The notes beneath the pieces are model-generated. The model had not been told where the DNA came from. It searched no databases and worked only from the letters and a program-made list of their open reading frames with translations. Positions 27,113 through 34,761 of a stretch of DNA of 64,000 nt are shown here, piece by piece (within the stretch, counting starts at the first letter, position 1; every line of letters begins with the position of its first letter). Where the stretch lies: assembly GCF_040796495.1 (NCBI RefSeq), contig NZ_JBFNQN010000014.1, positions 109,191 to 173,190 on the forward strand, written 5' to 3'. The stretch is from Kineococcus endophyticus. Lineage in GTDB: Bacteria; Actinomycetota; Actinomycetes; Actinomycetales; Kineococcaceae. Position numbers and translations under genes: made by a program.

Positions 27113-28792
27113 ATGAACGCAGCCGTCCCCGCCTCGGCTCCCGCGGAGACCTCTGACGTCCTGGGCGACGAGACCGCCCGGCTCGCCGCCCTCCGTGAGT
27201 ACGTCGACGTCGCCGCCGCCCCACCCGCCGAACTGCAGGCCGTCGTCCGCCTCGCAGCCCGCCTGACGGGTCTGCCGAACGCGGTCGTCAACATCATCGA
27301 CGAGCACCACCAGCGCCAGCTCGTGGCCGAGGGCTTCGACCCCGGGACCAGCGAGCGCGGGGAGTCGATGTGCTACTACGCGCTCGGCGCGGGCGGTCTC
27401 GTGCACGCCGCCGACGCCCGCCGCGACGTCCGGTGGGCGGCCCACCCCTGGGTCGACGGCACGCTCGGGCACGTGCGCAGCTACGCCGCGGCCCCCCTGC
27501 TCACCCCCGACCACCAAGCCCTCGGCACGCTGTGCGTCTTCGACGAGGCCGCGCCCCGGCAGCTGAGCGACGAGCAGCGGGCCGGGCTCGCGGACCTGGC
27601 GACCATGGTCGTCTCCCTCTTCGACCGCGAGCGCCGCGCCCGCCTCGTCGCCCGGCACGAGGAGGAGCTGCGCCTGGCCCGCGCCGCGGCCGAGACGGCC
27701 CGGGCCCTGCAGGAGGCGCTGCTGCCCCACGCGCTGCCCACCGGCGAGCGGGTGCGGGTGACCTCCCGCTACCTGCCGGGCACCGACGGCGCCGAGATCG
27801 GCGGGGACTTCTTCGACGCCATCCGCACCGACACGGCCTTCGTCCTCGTCATGGGCGACGTGCAGGGGCACAACTCGGCCGCCGCCGCGCTCATGGGCCG
27901 GGTGCGGACGGCGGTGCGGGCCTACGTCAGCGAGGGGCACGAACCCTCGGCCGTCCTGGAGCGGACGAACCGCCTGATGCAGTCCTTCGAGGGCGACCTG
28001 TTCGCCACGTGCTGCCTCCTCGCGCTCGACGAGCGGACCGGGGAGGTGGCGGTGGCCAGCGCCGGGCACCCGGCTCCCGTCGTCGCCGCCGGGGACGTCG
28101 GCGCCCTCGACGTCGACCCCGGTCCCCCGCTCGGGGTGCAGGAGGAGGCGACGTACCCGCAGAGCCGGCACCGCCTCACGGGGCCCAGCCGGCTGCTGCT
28201 GTACACCGACGGTCTCGTCGAGTGGCCCGGGCAGGGCGGCCAGGGGACACACGAGGCGACGGCCACGGGCGAGGCCGCGATGCGCCGCGCGCTGACCGAC
28301 GGCCCCGGGGTGGACGCCGAGACGCTGGCCGACCGCCTGCTGGCGCCCGTGCGGGGCGGAGGCCACGACGACGCCGCCCTGCTCGTCGTCGACTACGACG
28401 GCCCCGCGCCCGGCACGCGGGAGAACCGGCTGGTGCTGCCCGCCGACACCCGTGCCGTGGGCGCGGCCCGCGACTGGCTGCGCACGACGCTGCACGCGTG
28501 GGAGCTGACCGGGACGGCCGACGAGGCCGAGCTCGTCGTCAGCGAACTGGTGACGAACGCGTTGCTGCACACCGGGTCCCCGACCGCACTGACCCTGCGG
28601 CACGAGGTGGCCGACCGGCTGCTGTGCGTAGGGGTGGAGGACGGTTCGACGCAGCACCCGCAGCCGCGCACCAGCGACGACGACGCCACGGGGGGCCGTG
28701 GGATGCACATCGTCCAGCTGCTGGCCCAGCGGTGGTGGGTGGCGCCGCGCGGCGACGGCAAGACGGTCTGGGCGGACCTGCTGGTGGCCTGA
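27113..28792 (+). CDS. GAF - SpoIIE phosphatase - HATPase regulator
   Basis: The 559-residue signalling protein has three parts. A GAF sensor (about 40-180) is followed by a short helical linker rich in Arg/Glu/Ala. A PP2C/SpoIIE phosphatase occupies about 205-425, with metal-binding EIGGDFFDAI, VMGDVQGHNSAAAALMGRVR and GHDDAALLVVDY. The C-terminal RsbW-like ATPase has VVSELVTNALLHTG near 475-488 and GGRGMHIVQLLA. Such proteins control anti-sigma-factor antagonists by dephosphorylation, and the fused kinase domain may be the opposing activity or an anti-sigma module. No partner gene is nearby. Confidence 0.88.
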   Translation: MNAAVPASAPAETSDVLGDETARLAALREYVDVAAAPPAELQAVVRLAARLTGLPNAVVNIIDEHHQRQLVAEGFDPGTSERGESMCYYALGAGGLVHAADARRDVRWAAHPWVDGTLGHVRSYAAAPLLTPDHQALGTLCVFDEAAPRQLSDEQRAGLADLATMVVSLFDRERRARLVARHEEELRLARAAAETARALQEALLPHALPTGERVRVTSRYLPGTDGAEIGGDFFDAIRTDTAFVLVMGDVQGHNSAAAALMGRVRTAVRAYVSEGHEPSAVLERTNRLMQSFEGDLFATCCLLALDERTGEVAVASAGHPAPVVAAGDVGALDVDPGPPLGVQEEATYPQSRHRLTGPSRLLLYTDGLVEWPGQGGQGTHEATATGEAAMRRALTDGPGVDAETLADRLLAPVRGGGHDDAALLVVDYDGPAPGTRENRLVLPADTRAVGAARDWLRTTLHAWELTGTADEAELVVSELVTNALLHTGSPTALTLRHEVADRLLCVGVEDGSTQHPQPRTSDDDATGGRGMHIVQLLAQRWWVAPRGDGKTVWADLLVA

Positions 28793-28800
28793 CCCGTGGC

Positions 28801-29367
28801 TCAGCCGTCGGGGAGGGCCGGACGGTGCACGGTCGTGAACCCGACGAGCACGGCCCCGGCCGGCCCCACCGTGAGGCGCCGGCCGGTGCTGGTGCGCCAC
28901 AGCCACTCCCCCAGCGGGGAGCGCCCCCGGTAGGTCACGCGGAACGGCGTGCCGACGGCGGCGGCCCGGTCGAAGGCCCGCTCGACGTTCGGGCGGTCGG
29001 CCGGGTGGACGTCGAGCATCAACCGCTCCGAGCCCACCGACTGCCGGCCCACCCCCAGGACCTCGCTGCCCCGCTCGTCGACGACGACGCGACCGGTGGC
29101 GGTGTCGAGCTGCCACGCGCCGGTCTGCTCGTCGGCGAACTGCGGGGTGCCCAACCAGTCGGACAGCGACGACAGCGCGATGGCGTCGCTGTGCACGACG
29201 AGCCCCGCCTCGCGGCCGTGGGCGTCGTCGATCGCCAGCGCGTCGACGATCCAGGCCAGCTCCGGGTCCGGCCCCGGGGGCGGTTCGTCACCCCACAGGT
29301 CCCGCAGGACCGCGAGGACCCGCTCGGCACGGCGGGAGCGGTCCTCGCGGTCGGACGGTCCGGGCAC
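28801..29367 (-). CDS. PAS-domain protein downstream of the flavoenzyme gene
   Basis: The 188-residue protein shows a PAS fold of the PAS_3 type in its C-terminal half: TGAWQLDTATGRVVVDERG, LDVHPADRPNVERAFDRAA, TPFRVTYRGRSPLGEWLW. The N-terminal part (about 1-85) is acidic and unassigned. No output domain is present, so it is a stand-alone sensor or scaffold. The GTG at 29367 lies 1 bp after the upstream stop at 29369; a longer frame exists but reads as antisense of the upstream gene. It converges on the PP2C regulator with 8 bp between. Confidence 0.65.
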   Translation of the reverse strand: MPGPSDREDRSRRAERVLAVLRDLWGDEPPPGPDPELAWIVDALAIDDAHGREAGLVVHSDAIALSSLSDWLGTPQFADEQTGAWQLDTATGRVVVDERGSEVLGVGRQSVGSERLMLDVHPADRPNVERAFDRAAAVGTPFRVTYRGRSPLGEWLWRTSTGRRLTVGPAGAVLVGFTTVHRPALPDG

Positions 29368-29368
29368 C

Positions 29369-31033
29369 TCAGTCGACGACGGCGCCGGGGTTGAGGTTGC
29401 GCCCCGGGTCCACACCGGCGAAGAGGGACCCCACGATCTTGGCCCCGGCGGCGGACAGGTCGTCCTCGATCCAGCGCTTGTGCTCCCGGCCCACGGCGTG
29501 GTGGTGCGACAGCGTCCCGCCGTTGTCGATGAAGGCCTGCTGGATGGCACCCTTGACGACGTCGTAGGCCTCGAGGCCGTCGCGGTCGGTCGGCGGCTGG
29601 AAGGCGAACGTGAAGTACTGGCACGCCCCGGAGTGGTAGCTGTGCGAGAGGTGGCAGAAGACGAAACCCTTGACGCCGACCTCGGCGAAGGCCTTGCCGG
29701 CCGCCGCCACGACGTTGTCGTGCACCGACTTCAGCGTCGCCCACGAGGAGGACGTCTCGGACACGTCGCCGTAGGCGCCGCGGTCGAGGATGAAGTCGCG
29801 GATGTAGGGGGTGTCGAACTTCTTCTGGTCGTACAGCTTGCCCGGGCCCGCGCCGACCCCGAAGCCGCCGTGCTTCTTGACGATCTCGCCCACGAGCGAC
29901 TTGTTGCGCCGCACGTGCAGGGCCGAGCCCTCGAACCCGATGAACGACAGGCACATCTCCGACAGGTCGATGCCCTTGCGCTTGCTGGCGTACAGCTGCA
30001 CGCCCTTGTTGAGCAGCTGCCCGAGGGTGCTGCCCTTCTTGGAGGTGGCCAGGGTGAACTGGGTCTCGTTCGCGTCGGAGACGCGCGTGATGCTCGGGGA
30101 GGCGTCGGAGGCGGCGATGTCGTGCATGGCCTTGAGCCCGCTGGCGTAGTCGGGGAAGAAGTAGGCCTGGATCTCGCGCTGCTCGGCCTGGCGGTGCACC
30201 TGCACGGTGGCCTCGGTGATGATCCCGAGCCGCCCCTCGCTGCCGAGCACCATCTCGCGCACACTCGGGCCCGCCGACTGGACGGGCACCTCGGCGGTGG
30301 CGACGATCCCGTGCGGGGTGACGACGCGGACGGCCCGGGTGATGTCGGCGATGTCGCCGAACCGGTCGGACTGCATCCCGGAGGACCGGGTCGCGATCCA
30401 GCCACCCAGCGTCGAGTGCTTGAAGCTGTCCGGGAAGTGCCCGATCGTCCAGCCGCGGGCGTTGAGCTGCTCCTCGAGGTCCGGGCCGAGCGCGCCGGCC
30501 TGGATGCGCGCCGTCTGCGACGTCTCGTCGAGGGAGAGCAGCAGACGCATCCGGCCCATGTCGAGGGAGACGACGGGCCGGGTCTCGTCGCGCGGGGCCT
30601 CCAGGGAGCCCACGATGTTGGAGCCGCCACCGAAGGGGATGAGGACGGCGTCGGACTCGAGGGCCACGCGCAGTGCGGCCTCCGTCTCGGCCTCGGTGCC
30701 GGGGTAGACGACGAGGTCGGGCAGCCGGCCGAAGTCACCGCGCCGGATGCGGACGAGGTCGCGCATGGACTTGCCGTAGGCGTGCACGACGCGGTCGAGG
30801 TCGTCGTCGTGGACGTGCTCCTGCCCCACGGCCTCGACGAAGGCCTTGCGCAGCGCGTCCGGGGCCTGCGACGGCGGCACCGTCAGCTCGGACAGCTGCG
30901 GCACCTGTGCGGGCGCGGCGTGGAAGTCGATGCCCGAGACGCGCTTGACGAACGGCGCCAGGTTCGGCTTGTCCTCGTGGTGGAAGGCGACGCCCTCCTG
31001 GCCCCAACCCCACCACTTCATGTGCTCGACCAC
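29369..31033 (-). CDS. FAD-binding oxidase similar to alkylglycerone-phosphate synthase
   Basis: The 554-residue enzyme has a vanillyl-alcohol-oxidase-type FAD domain (VLIPFGGGSNIVGS, then TLGGWIATRSSGMQSDRFGD) and a C-terminal cap domain ending GTLSHHHAVGREHKRW and DPGRNLNPGAV. The HHH motif and the tail match alkyldihydroxyacetonephosphate synthases, which make ether bonds in lipids. Bacterial relatives are often annotated only as FAD-linked oxidases. The GTG at 31033 (VVEHMKWWGWG) has GGGAG 5 nt upstream. The ether-lipid role is an inference from motif similarity. Confidence 0.8.
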   Translation of the reverse strand: MVEHMKWWGWGQEGVAFHHEDKPNLAPFVKRVSGIDFHAAPAQVPQLSELTVPPSQAPDALRKAFVEAVGQEHVHDDDLDRVVHAYGKSMRDLVRIRRGDFGRLPDLVVYPGTEAETEAALRVALESDAVLIPFGGGSNIVGSLEAPRDETRPVVSLDMGRMRLLLSLDETSQTARIQAGALGPDLEEQLNARGWTIGHFPDSFKHSTLGGWIATRSSGMQSDRFGDIADITRAVRVVTPHGIVATAEVPVQSAGPSVREMVLGSEGRLGIITEATVQVHRQAEQREIQAYFFPDYASGLKAMHDIAASDASPSITRVSDANETQFTLATSKKGSTLGQLLNKGVQLYASKRKGIDLSEMCLSFIGFEGSALHVRRNKSLVGEIVKKHGGFGVGAGPGKLYDQKKFDTPYIRDFILDRGAYGDVSETSSSWATLKSVHDNVVAAAGKAFAEVGVKGFVFCHLSHSYHSGACQYFTFAFQPPTDRDGLEAYDVVKGAIQQAFIDNGGTLSHHHAVGREHKRWIEDDLSAAGAKIVGSLFAGVDPGRNLNPGAVVD

Positions 31034-31073
31034 GGAAACTCCCACCACTCGACGCGCTGTGCTCGGGCGGAGC

Positions 31074-31559
31074 CTACGCGTCGCCGCCGACACGGGGGGC
31101 GCGCCCGGCCCGTTGCGCCAGGAAGCGCACCGCGAGCCCGTACCCCTCGACGCCCAGGCCCGCCACGACACCGGTGGCGACGGGCGTGATGTAGGAGTGC
31201 CGGCGGAAGTCCTCGCGGGCGTGGACGTTGGACACGTGCAGCTCCACCAGGCCCGCGACGAGCTCGGCGCAGGCGTCGCGCAGGGCGACGGACGTGTGCG
31301 TCCAGCCCCCCGGGTTCAGCACCACGGGCTGCCGGGCGTCGGCGGCCGCGTGCACCCAGCCGATCATCTCGTGCTCGGCGTCGGTCTGGCGCAGCTCCAC
31401 GCGCACCCCCAGCTCGGCGGCCAGCCGCTGCAGGCCGGCGTCGACGTCGGCGAGGGTGGTGGAGCCGTACACCTCCGGCTGCCGCTTGCCCAGGCGGCCG
31501 AGGTTGGGTCCGTTGAGGACCAGGATCGTCGGCGCGTCGTCGGCGGGGTGCTCGCTCAC
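31074..31559 (-). CDS. aroQ: Type II 3-dehydroquinate dehydratase
   Basis: The 161-residue protein converts 3-dehydroquinate to 3-dehydroshikimate in aromatic biosynthesis. It has [20 protein letters not shown] with catalytic R26 and Y31, then [28 protein letters not shown] and the [17 protein letters not shown] loop. Length fits dodecameric type II enzymes (about 150). The GTG at 31559 is chosen because upstream residues in the frame are only antisense of the tag repeat. It is divergent from tag with about 67 bp between and no other shikimate genes nearby. Confidence 0.95.
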   Translation of the reverse strand: MSEHPADDAPTILVLNGPNLGRLGKRQPEVYGSTTLADVDAGLQRLAAELGVRVELRQTDAEHEMIGWVHAAADARQPVVLNPGGWTHTSVALRDACAELVAGLVELHVSNVHAREDFRRHSYITPVATGVVAGLGVEGYGLAVRFLAQRAGRAPRVGGDA

Positions 31560-31626
31560 ACGCGGACAGTACCGACCTGTGGACGACGGGAGGGCCGTGT
31601 CGGCGGTCGGTGCCACAGTGCCGTCC

Positions 31627-31680
31627 ATGCCCGCCTCGCCCGCCATGCCCGCCATGCCCGCCATGCCCGCCTCGCCCGCC
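31627..31680 (+). repeat. 9-bp tandem repeat containing four in-frame ATG codons
   Basis: Six 9-bp units (ATGCCCGCC or TCGCCCGCC) run from 31627 to 31680, with a seventh imperfect unit after. ATG occurs in frame at 31627, 31645, 31654 and 31663. The encoded N-terminus is [20 protein letters not shown], upstream of the enzyme fold. Unit slippage would leave the frame intact and change only the number of starts. Confidence 0.85.
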
Positions 31681-32283
31681 TCGCCCAGCCCCGCGACCTT
31701 CCGCTGCTTCGGCACCGGCGACGCCCTGTACGAGGCCTACCACGACACCGAGTGGGGCCACCCGGTCCGCGACGACCGCGGGTTGTTCGAGCGGGTCAGC
31801 CTCGAGGCGTTCCAGTCCGGGCTCAGCTGGATCACCGTCCTGCGCCGCCGCGAGACCTTCCGCGCGGCCTTCGACGGCTTCGACCCCGAGGTGGTGGCCG
31901 CCTACGGCGACGCCGACGTCGCCCGCCTGCTGGCCGACCCGGGCATCATCCGCAACCGCGCCAAGGTCGAGGCGACGGTCGCGAACGCCCGCGCCCTCCT
32001 CGCGCTGCAGGCCGCGGGCGGCAGCCTGACCGAGCTGTTCTGGTCCGCGGCCCCGGACCCGGCCCCGCCCGTCCCGCAGGGTCCGGGCGACGTCCCGGCC
32101 ACCACCCCGGAGTCCGTGGCGCTGGCGAAGTCCCTGAAGGCGAAGGGGTTCCGGTTCGTCGGCCCGACGACGGCGTACGCCGCCATGCAGGCCTGTGGCG
32201 TCGTCGACGACCACCTGGGAGAGTGCCCGGCACGGGCCGCCGCGGAGCGCGCCCGGGCGGCGATCGAGGAGGTCCACGCGTGA
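31627..32283 (+). CDS. tag: 3-methyladenine DNA glycosylase I
   Basis: The 218-residue protein removes 3-methyladenine from alkylated DNA. The zinc site is visible as CF...YHDTEWGHP and DDHLGECPA (Cys, His, His, Cys pattern of Tag). [16 protein letters not shown] carries the catalytic glutamate, and [18 protein letters not shown] precedes the C-terminal ligands. The first ~22 residues come from the 9-bp repeat, so any of four ATGs could be used; the enzyme fold begins at FRCFGTGD. The stop overlaps the following VOC gene. Confidence 0.93.
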   Translation: MPASPAMPAMPAMPASPASPSPATFRCFGTGDALYEAYHDTEWGHPVRDDRGLFERVSLEAFQSGLSWITVLRRRETFRAAFDGFDPEVVAAYGDADVARLLADPGIIRNRAKVEATVANARALLALQAAGGSLTELFWSAAPDPAPPVPQGPGDVPATTPESVALAKSLKAKGFRFVGPTTAYAAMQACGVVDDHLGECPARAAAERARAAIEEVHA

Positions 32284-32744
32284 GCAGCACCGTCCCGTGC
32301 CTGTGGTTCGACCGCGACGGCCTGGCCGCCGCCGAGCGCTACGTCGCGCTGTTCCCCGACTCGCGCGTCGTCTCGACCTCGCCGGGCGGGCCCGACGGGG
32401 CGCCGATGACGGTCTCGTTCGTCCTGGACGGGCGCGAGTGGACGATCATCAACGGCGGCCCGCACTTCCCGCAGACCGAGGCGTTCTCCGTGCAGGTCTC
32501 CTGCGCCGACCAGGCCGAGGTCGACCGGTACTGGGACGGCCTGCTGGCCGACGGCGGCGCCGAGGGGCAGTGCGGCTGGCTGAAGGACCGCTGGGGCGTG
32601 TCGTGGCAGATCGTCCCGACCCGGCTGCCGGAGCTGCTGTCGGACCCCGATCCCGAACGGGCGCAACGGGCCATGACCGCGATGCTCGGCATGCGGCGCC
32701 TCGTGGTCGCCGAGCTGGAGGCCGCGGCCGACGGGGGTGCGTGA
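32280..32744 (+). CDS. VOC-superfamily protein (PhnB / demethylubiquinone-methyltransferase-like)
   Basis: The 154-residue protein matches the PhnB-like VOC fold: TVPCLWFDRDGLAAAERYVA, SFVLDGREWTIINGGPHF, then GQCGWLKDRWGVSWQIVPTRL. The WQIVP strand and LKDRWG loop are strongly conserved in this family. Members are named after a ubiquinone methyltransferase, but the function is generally unproven. The GTG at 32280 overlaps the tag stop, so the two are co-translated. Confidence 0.85.
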   Translation: MSSTVPCLWFDRDGLAAAERYVALFPDSRVVSTSPGGPDGAPMTVSFVLDGREWTIINGGPHFPQTEAFSVQVSCADQAEVDRYWDGLLADGGAEGQCGWLKDRWGVSWQIVPTRLPELLSDPDPERAQRAMTAMLGMRRLVVAELEAAADGGA

Positions 32745-32823
32745 ACGGTCCCGTCCGAGAGTGACAGAATCGTGGAGAAGCGGGAGCCCCGTCCCGGCGA
32801 GCCACAGACAAGAGGTGCCACAC

Positions 32824-34206
32824 ATGGTCGATCGACAGCGAGTCGTCATCGTCGGAGGTGGCTTCACCGGCCTGTACGCCGGCAAGAAGCTCGAGAAGCT
32901 CCTCCCGGCCTCCGCGGCAGAGCTGGTGATCGTCAGCCCGACTGACCACCTCACCTACAGCCCCCTGCTGCCGGACGTGACCGCGTCCGTCATCGAGCCC
33001 CGCCACGTCGCCGTGTCGCTGCGGCAGGCGCTGCCGCGCCACAAGCTCGTCGTGGGCCACACCACCTCGGTCGACCCCGAGGCGAAGACCATCACGATCT
33101 CCAAGTCCGAGCGCGGCGTCGTCAGCGACGAGACCCAGGTCCTGTCCTACGACAAGCTCCTGCTCGCCCCCGGCGCCGTCACCCGCCGGTTCCCGATCCC
33201 GGGCGTCTCCGAGAGCGCCCGCGGCGTCAAGACCATCACCGAGGCCGCGTTCGTCCGCGACCACCTGCTGGCCCAGCTCGACGCGGCCGACAGCCTGCCG
33301 GACGACCCGCGCTTCGACGCCGAGCGCGCCGAGCGCATGACCGTCGTCGCGGTCGGCGCCGGCTACACCGGCACCGAGATCGTCGCCCAGACCCACCGCT
33401 GGCTCTCCCGCGTCGCCGACCGCTGGTCGTCCATCGACGTGCGCGACGTGAAGTGGCTGCTCATCGACGTCGCCCCGGCCGTCCTGCCCGAGCTCGGGCC
33501 CCGTCTGGGCCAGTACGCCCTCTCGGCCCTCAAGGGCCGCGGCATCGACGTGCGCCTCGGGGTCTCCGTGGCCAGCGTCGAGGGCAACGTCATCAACCTC
33601 ACCGACGGCACGCCGGTCCCCTCGCGCACCCTCATCTGGGGCGCGGGCATCATGGCGAACCCGCTCATGGGCACCCTGGGCCTGCCGCTGGACCGCGGCC
33701 GCCTGGTCGTCGACGCCAAGATGAAGGTCGCGGGCGCCGACGACGTCTGGGCCGCCGGTGACGCCGCCGCCGTGCCGGACCTGGCCAAGCCGAAGCCGGC
33801 CGACGGCCCGCAGCCGATCACCCCGCCCACAGCGCAGCACGCGCAGCGCCAGGGCACCGCGGTCGGCAAGAACATCGCCGCGTCCTTCGGGATCGGCCAG
33901 GCCGCCGACTACGTCCACAAGGACCTCGGGCTCGTCGCCGACCTCGGTGGCGGCACGGCCGTCGCCAAGCCCCTCGGCATCGAGATGACCGGTCTGCCGG
34001 CCAAGATCGTCGCCCGCGGGTACCACCTGTACGCCCTGCCGGCCATGAGCAACCGCATCCGCGTGCTCACCGACTGGGCGCTGCACGCGGTCCTGCCCCC
34101 GCAGGCCGTCGCGCTGAACCAGACCCGTCCGGAAGACGCGCTCATCACGCCGGCGCAGAACACGGACATCTACCCGAAGGCGGAGGAGAAGCCGAAGGTC
34201 GGCTGA
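32824..34206 (+). CDS. ndh: Type II NADH dehydrogenase
   Basis: The 460-residue flavoprotein transfers electrons from NADH to quinone without pumping protons. Two dinucleotide-binding folds are seen: VVIVGGGFTGLYAGKKLEKL (FAD, near residue 7) and VVAVGAGYTGTEIV (NADH, near 177). LIWGAGIMANPL and VWAAGDAAAVPD are the usual late motifs. A hydrophobic C-terminal helix is short, in keeping with peripheral membrane attachment. The ATG at 32824 has AGAGG 8 nt upstream. It is probably transcribed alone. Confidence 0.88.
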   Translation: MVDRQRVVIVGGGFTGLYAGKKLEKLLPASAAELVIVSPTDHLTYSPLLPDVTASVIEPRHVAVSLRQALPRHKLVVGHTTSVDPEAKTITISKSERGVVSDETQVLSYDKLLLAPGAVTRRFPIPGVSESARGVKTITEAAFVRDHLLAQLDAADSLPDDPRFDAERAERMTVVAVGAGYTGTEIVAQTHRWLSRVADRWSSIDVRDVKWLLIDVAPAVLPELGPRLGQYALSALKGRGIDVRLGVSVASVEGNVINLTDGTPVPSRTLIWGAGIMANPLMGTLGLPLDRGRLVVDAKMKVAGADDVWAAGDAAAVPDLAKPKPADGPQPITPPTAQHAQRQGTAVGKNIAASFGIGQAADYVHKDLGLVADLGGGTAVAKPLGIEMTGLPAKIVARGYHLYALPAMSNRIRVLTDWALHAVLPPQAVALNQTRPEDALITPAQNTDIYPKAEEKPKVG

Positions 34207-34215
34207 CCCCTCCCT

Positions 34216-34761
34216 GTGGTCCCCGAGGACGTGGTGGCGCGCGTCGCCACCACCCTCGGGACCAGCACGAACCGAGCCCGCCGGCTGGTGCGCACCGCAC
34301 TGCCGGCGGGCTTCGTGCTGCAGGTGGCCGGGCAGCCGCGGGCCGTCCTCGTCGAGGGGGCGACCGACGTCGCCGTGCTCGCCGCACTGCTCCGCACCGG
34401 CCCGCCCGTCGTGGCCGCGGGCGGCAAGCACGCCCTGCCGCTGGCCGCCGCCGTGGCCCGGGCGCTCGGGGCCGCGGTGGACGTCGTGCTCGACGCCGAC
34501 GACGGTCCGCACGCCGGGCACCGGGCCCGCGAGGACAGCCGGCGGGTCCGGGCCGAGCTCGTGGACGTCCCCGTGCACGTCCTGCCCGGCGACCTGGAGA
34601 CCTGCCTGGCGCAGTGGCCCGCGTTCCTGTCGGCGCTGCCCGAGGGACTGACGAAGGACGCGGCCGCCTACGGCCGGGCCGCGCAGGCCGCCCGCTCGAG
34701 CCCGCCGCCGGTGCTGGCGCGCCTGATCCAGGACCTGCGCGACGGCGCCATCAGGCCCTGA
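34216..34761 (+). CDS. Stand-alone TOPRIM-domain protein
   Basis: The 181-residue protein contains an OLD-type TOPRIM fold: RAVLVEGATDVAVLAALL (the VEGxTD glutamate), AAGGKHALPLAAAVARAL, and VVLDADDGPHAGH (the DxD pair). No ATPase domain accompanies it. By family it is a possible metal-dependent nuclease or nucleotidyl hydrolase. It starts with a GTG 9 bp after ndh. Its last 11 bp overlap the 3' end of recD on the other strand, which may only reflect compact packing. Confidence 0.65.
   Translation: MVPEDVVARVATTLGTSTNRARRLVRTALPAGFVLQVAGQPRAVLVEGATDVAVLAALLRTGPPVVAAGGKHALPLAAAVARALGAAVDVVLDADDGPHAGHRAREDSRRVRAELVDVPVHVLPGDLETCLAQWPAFLSALPEGLTKDAAAYGRAAQAARSSPPPVLARLIQDLRDGAIRP

Noticed and set aside
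31560..31715. N-terminal extension of aroQ rich in Met-Ala-Gly
   Set aside because: It is the antisense of the tag repeat; the family start is at 31559.
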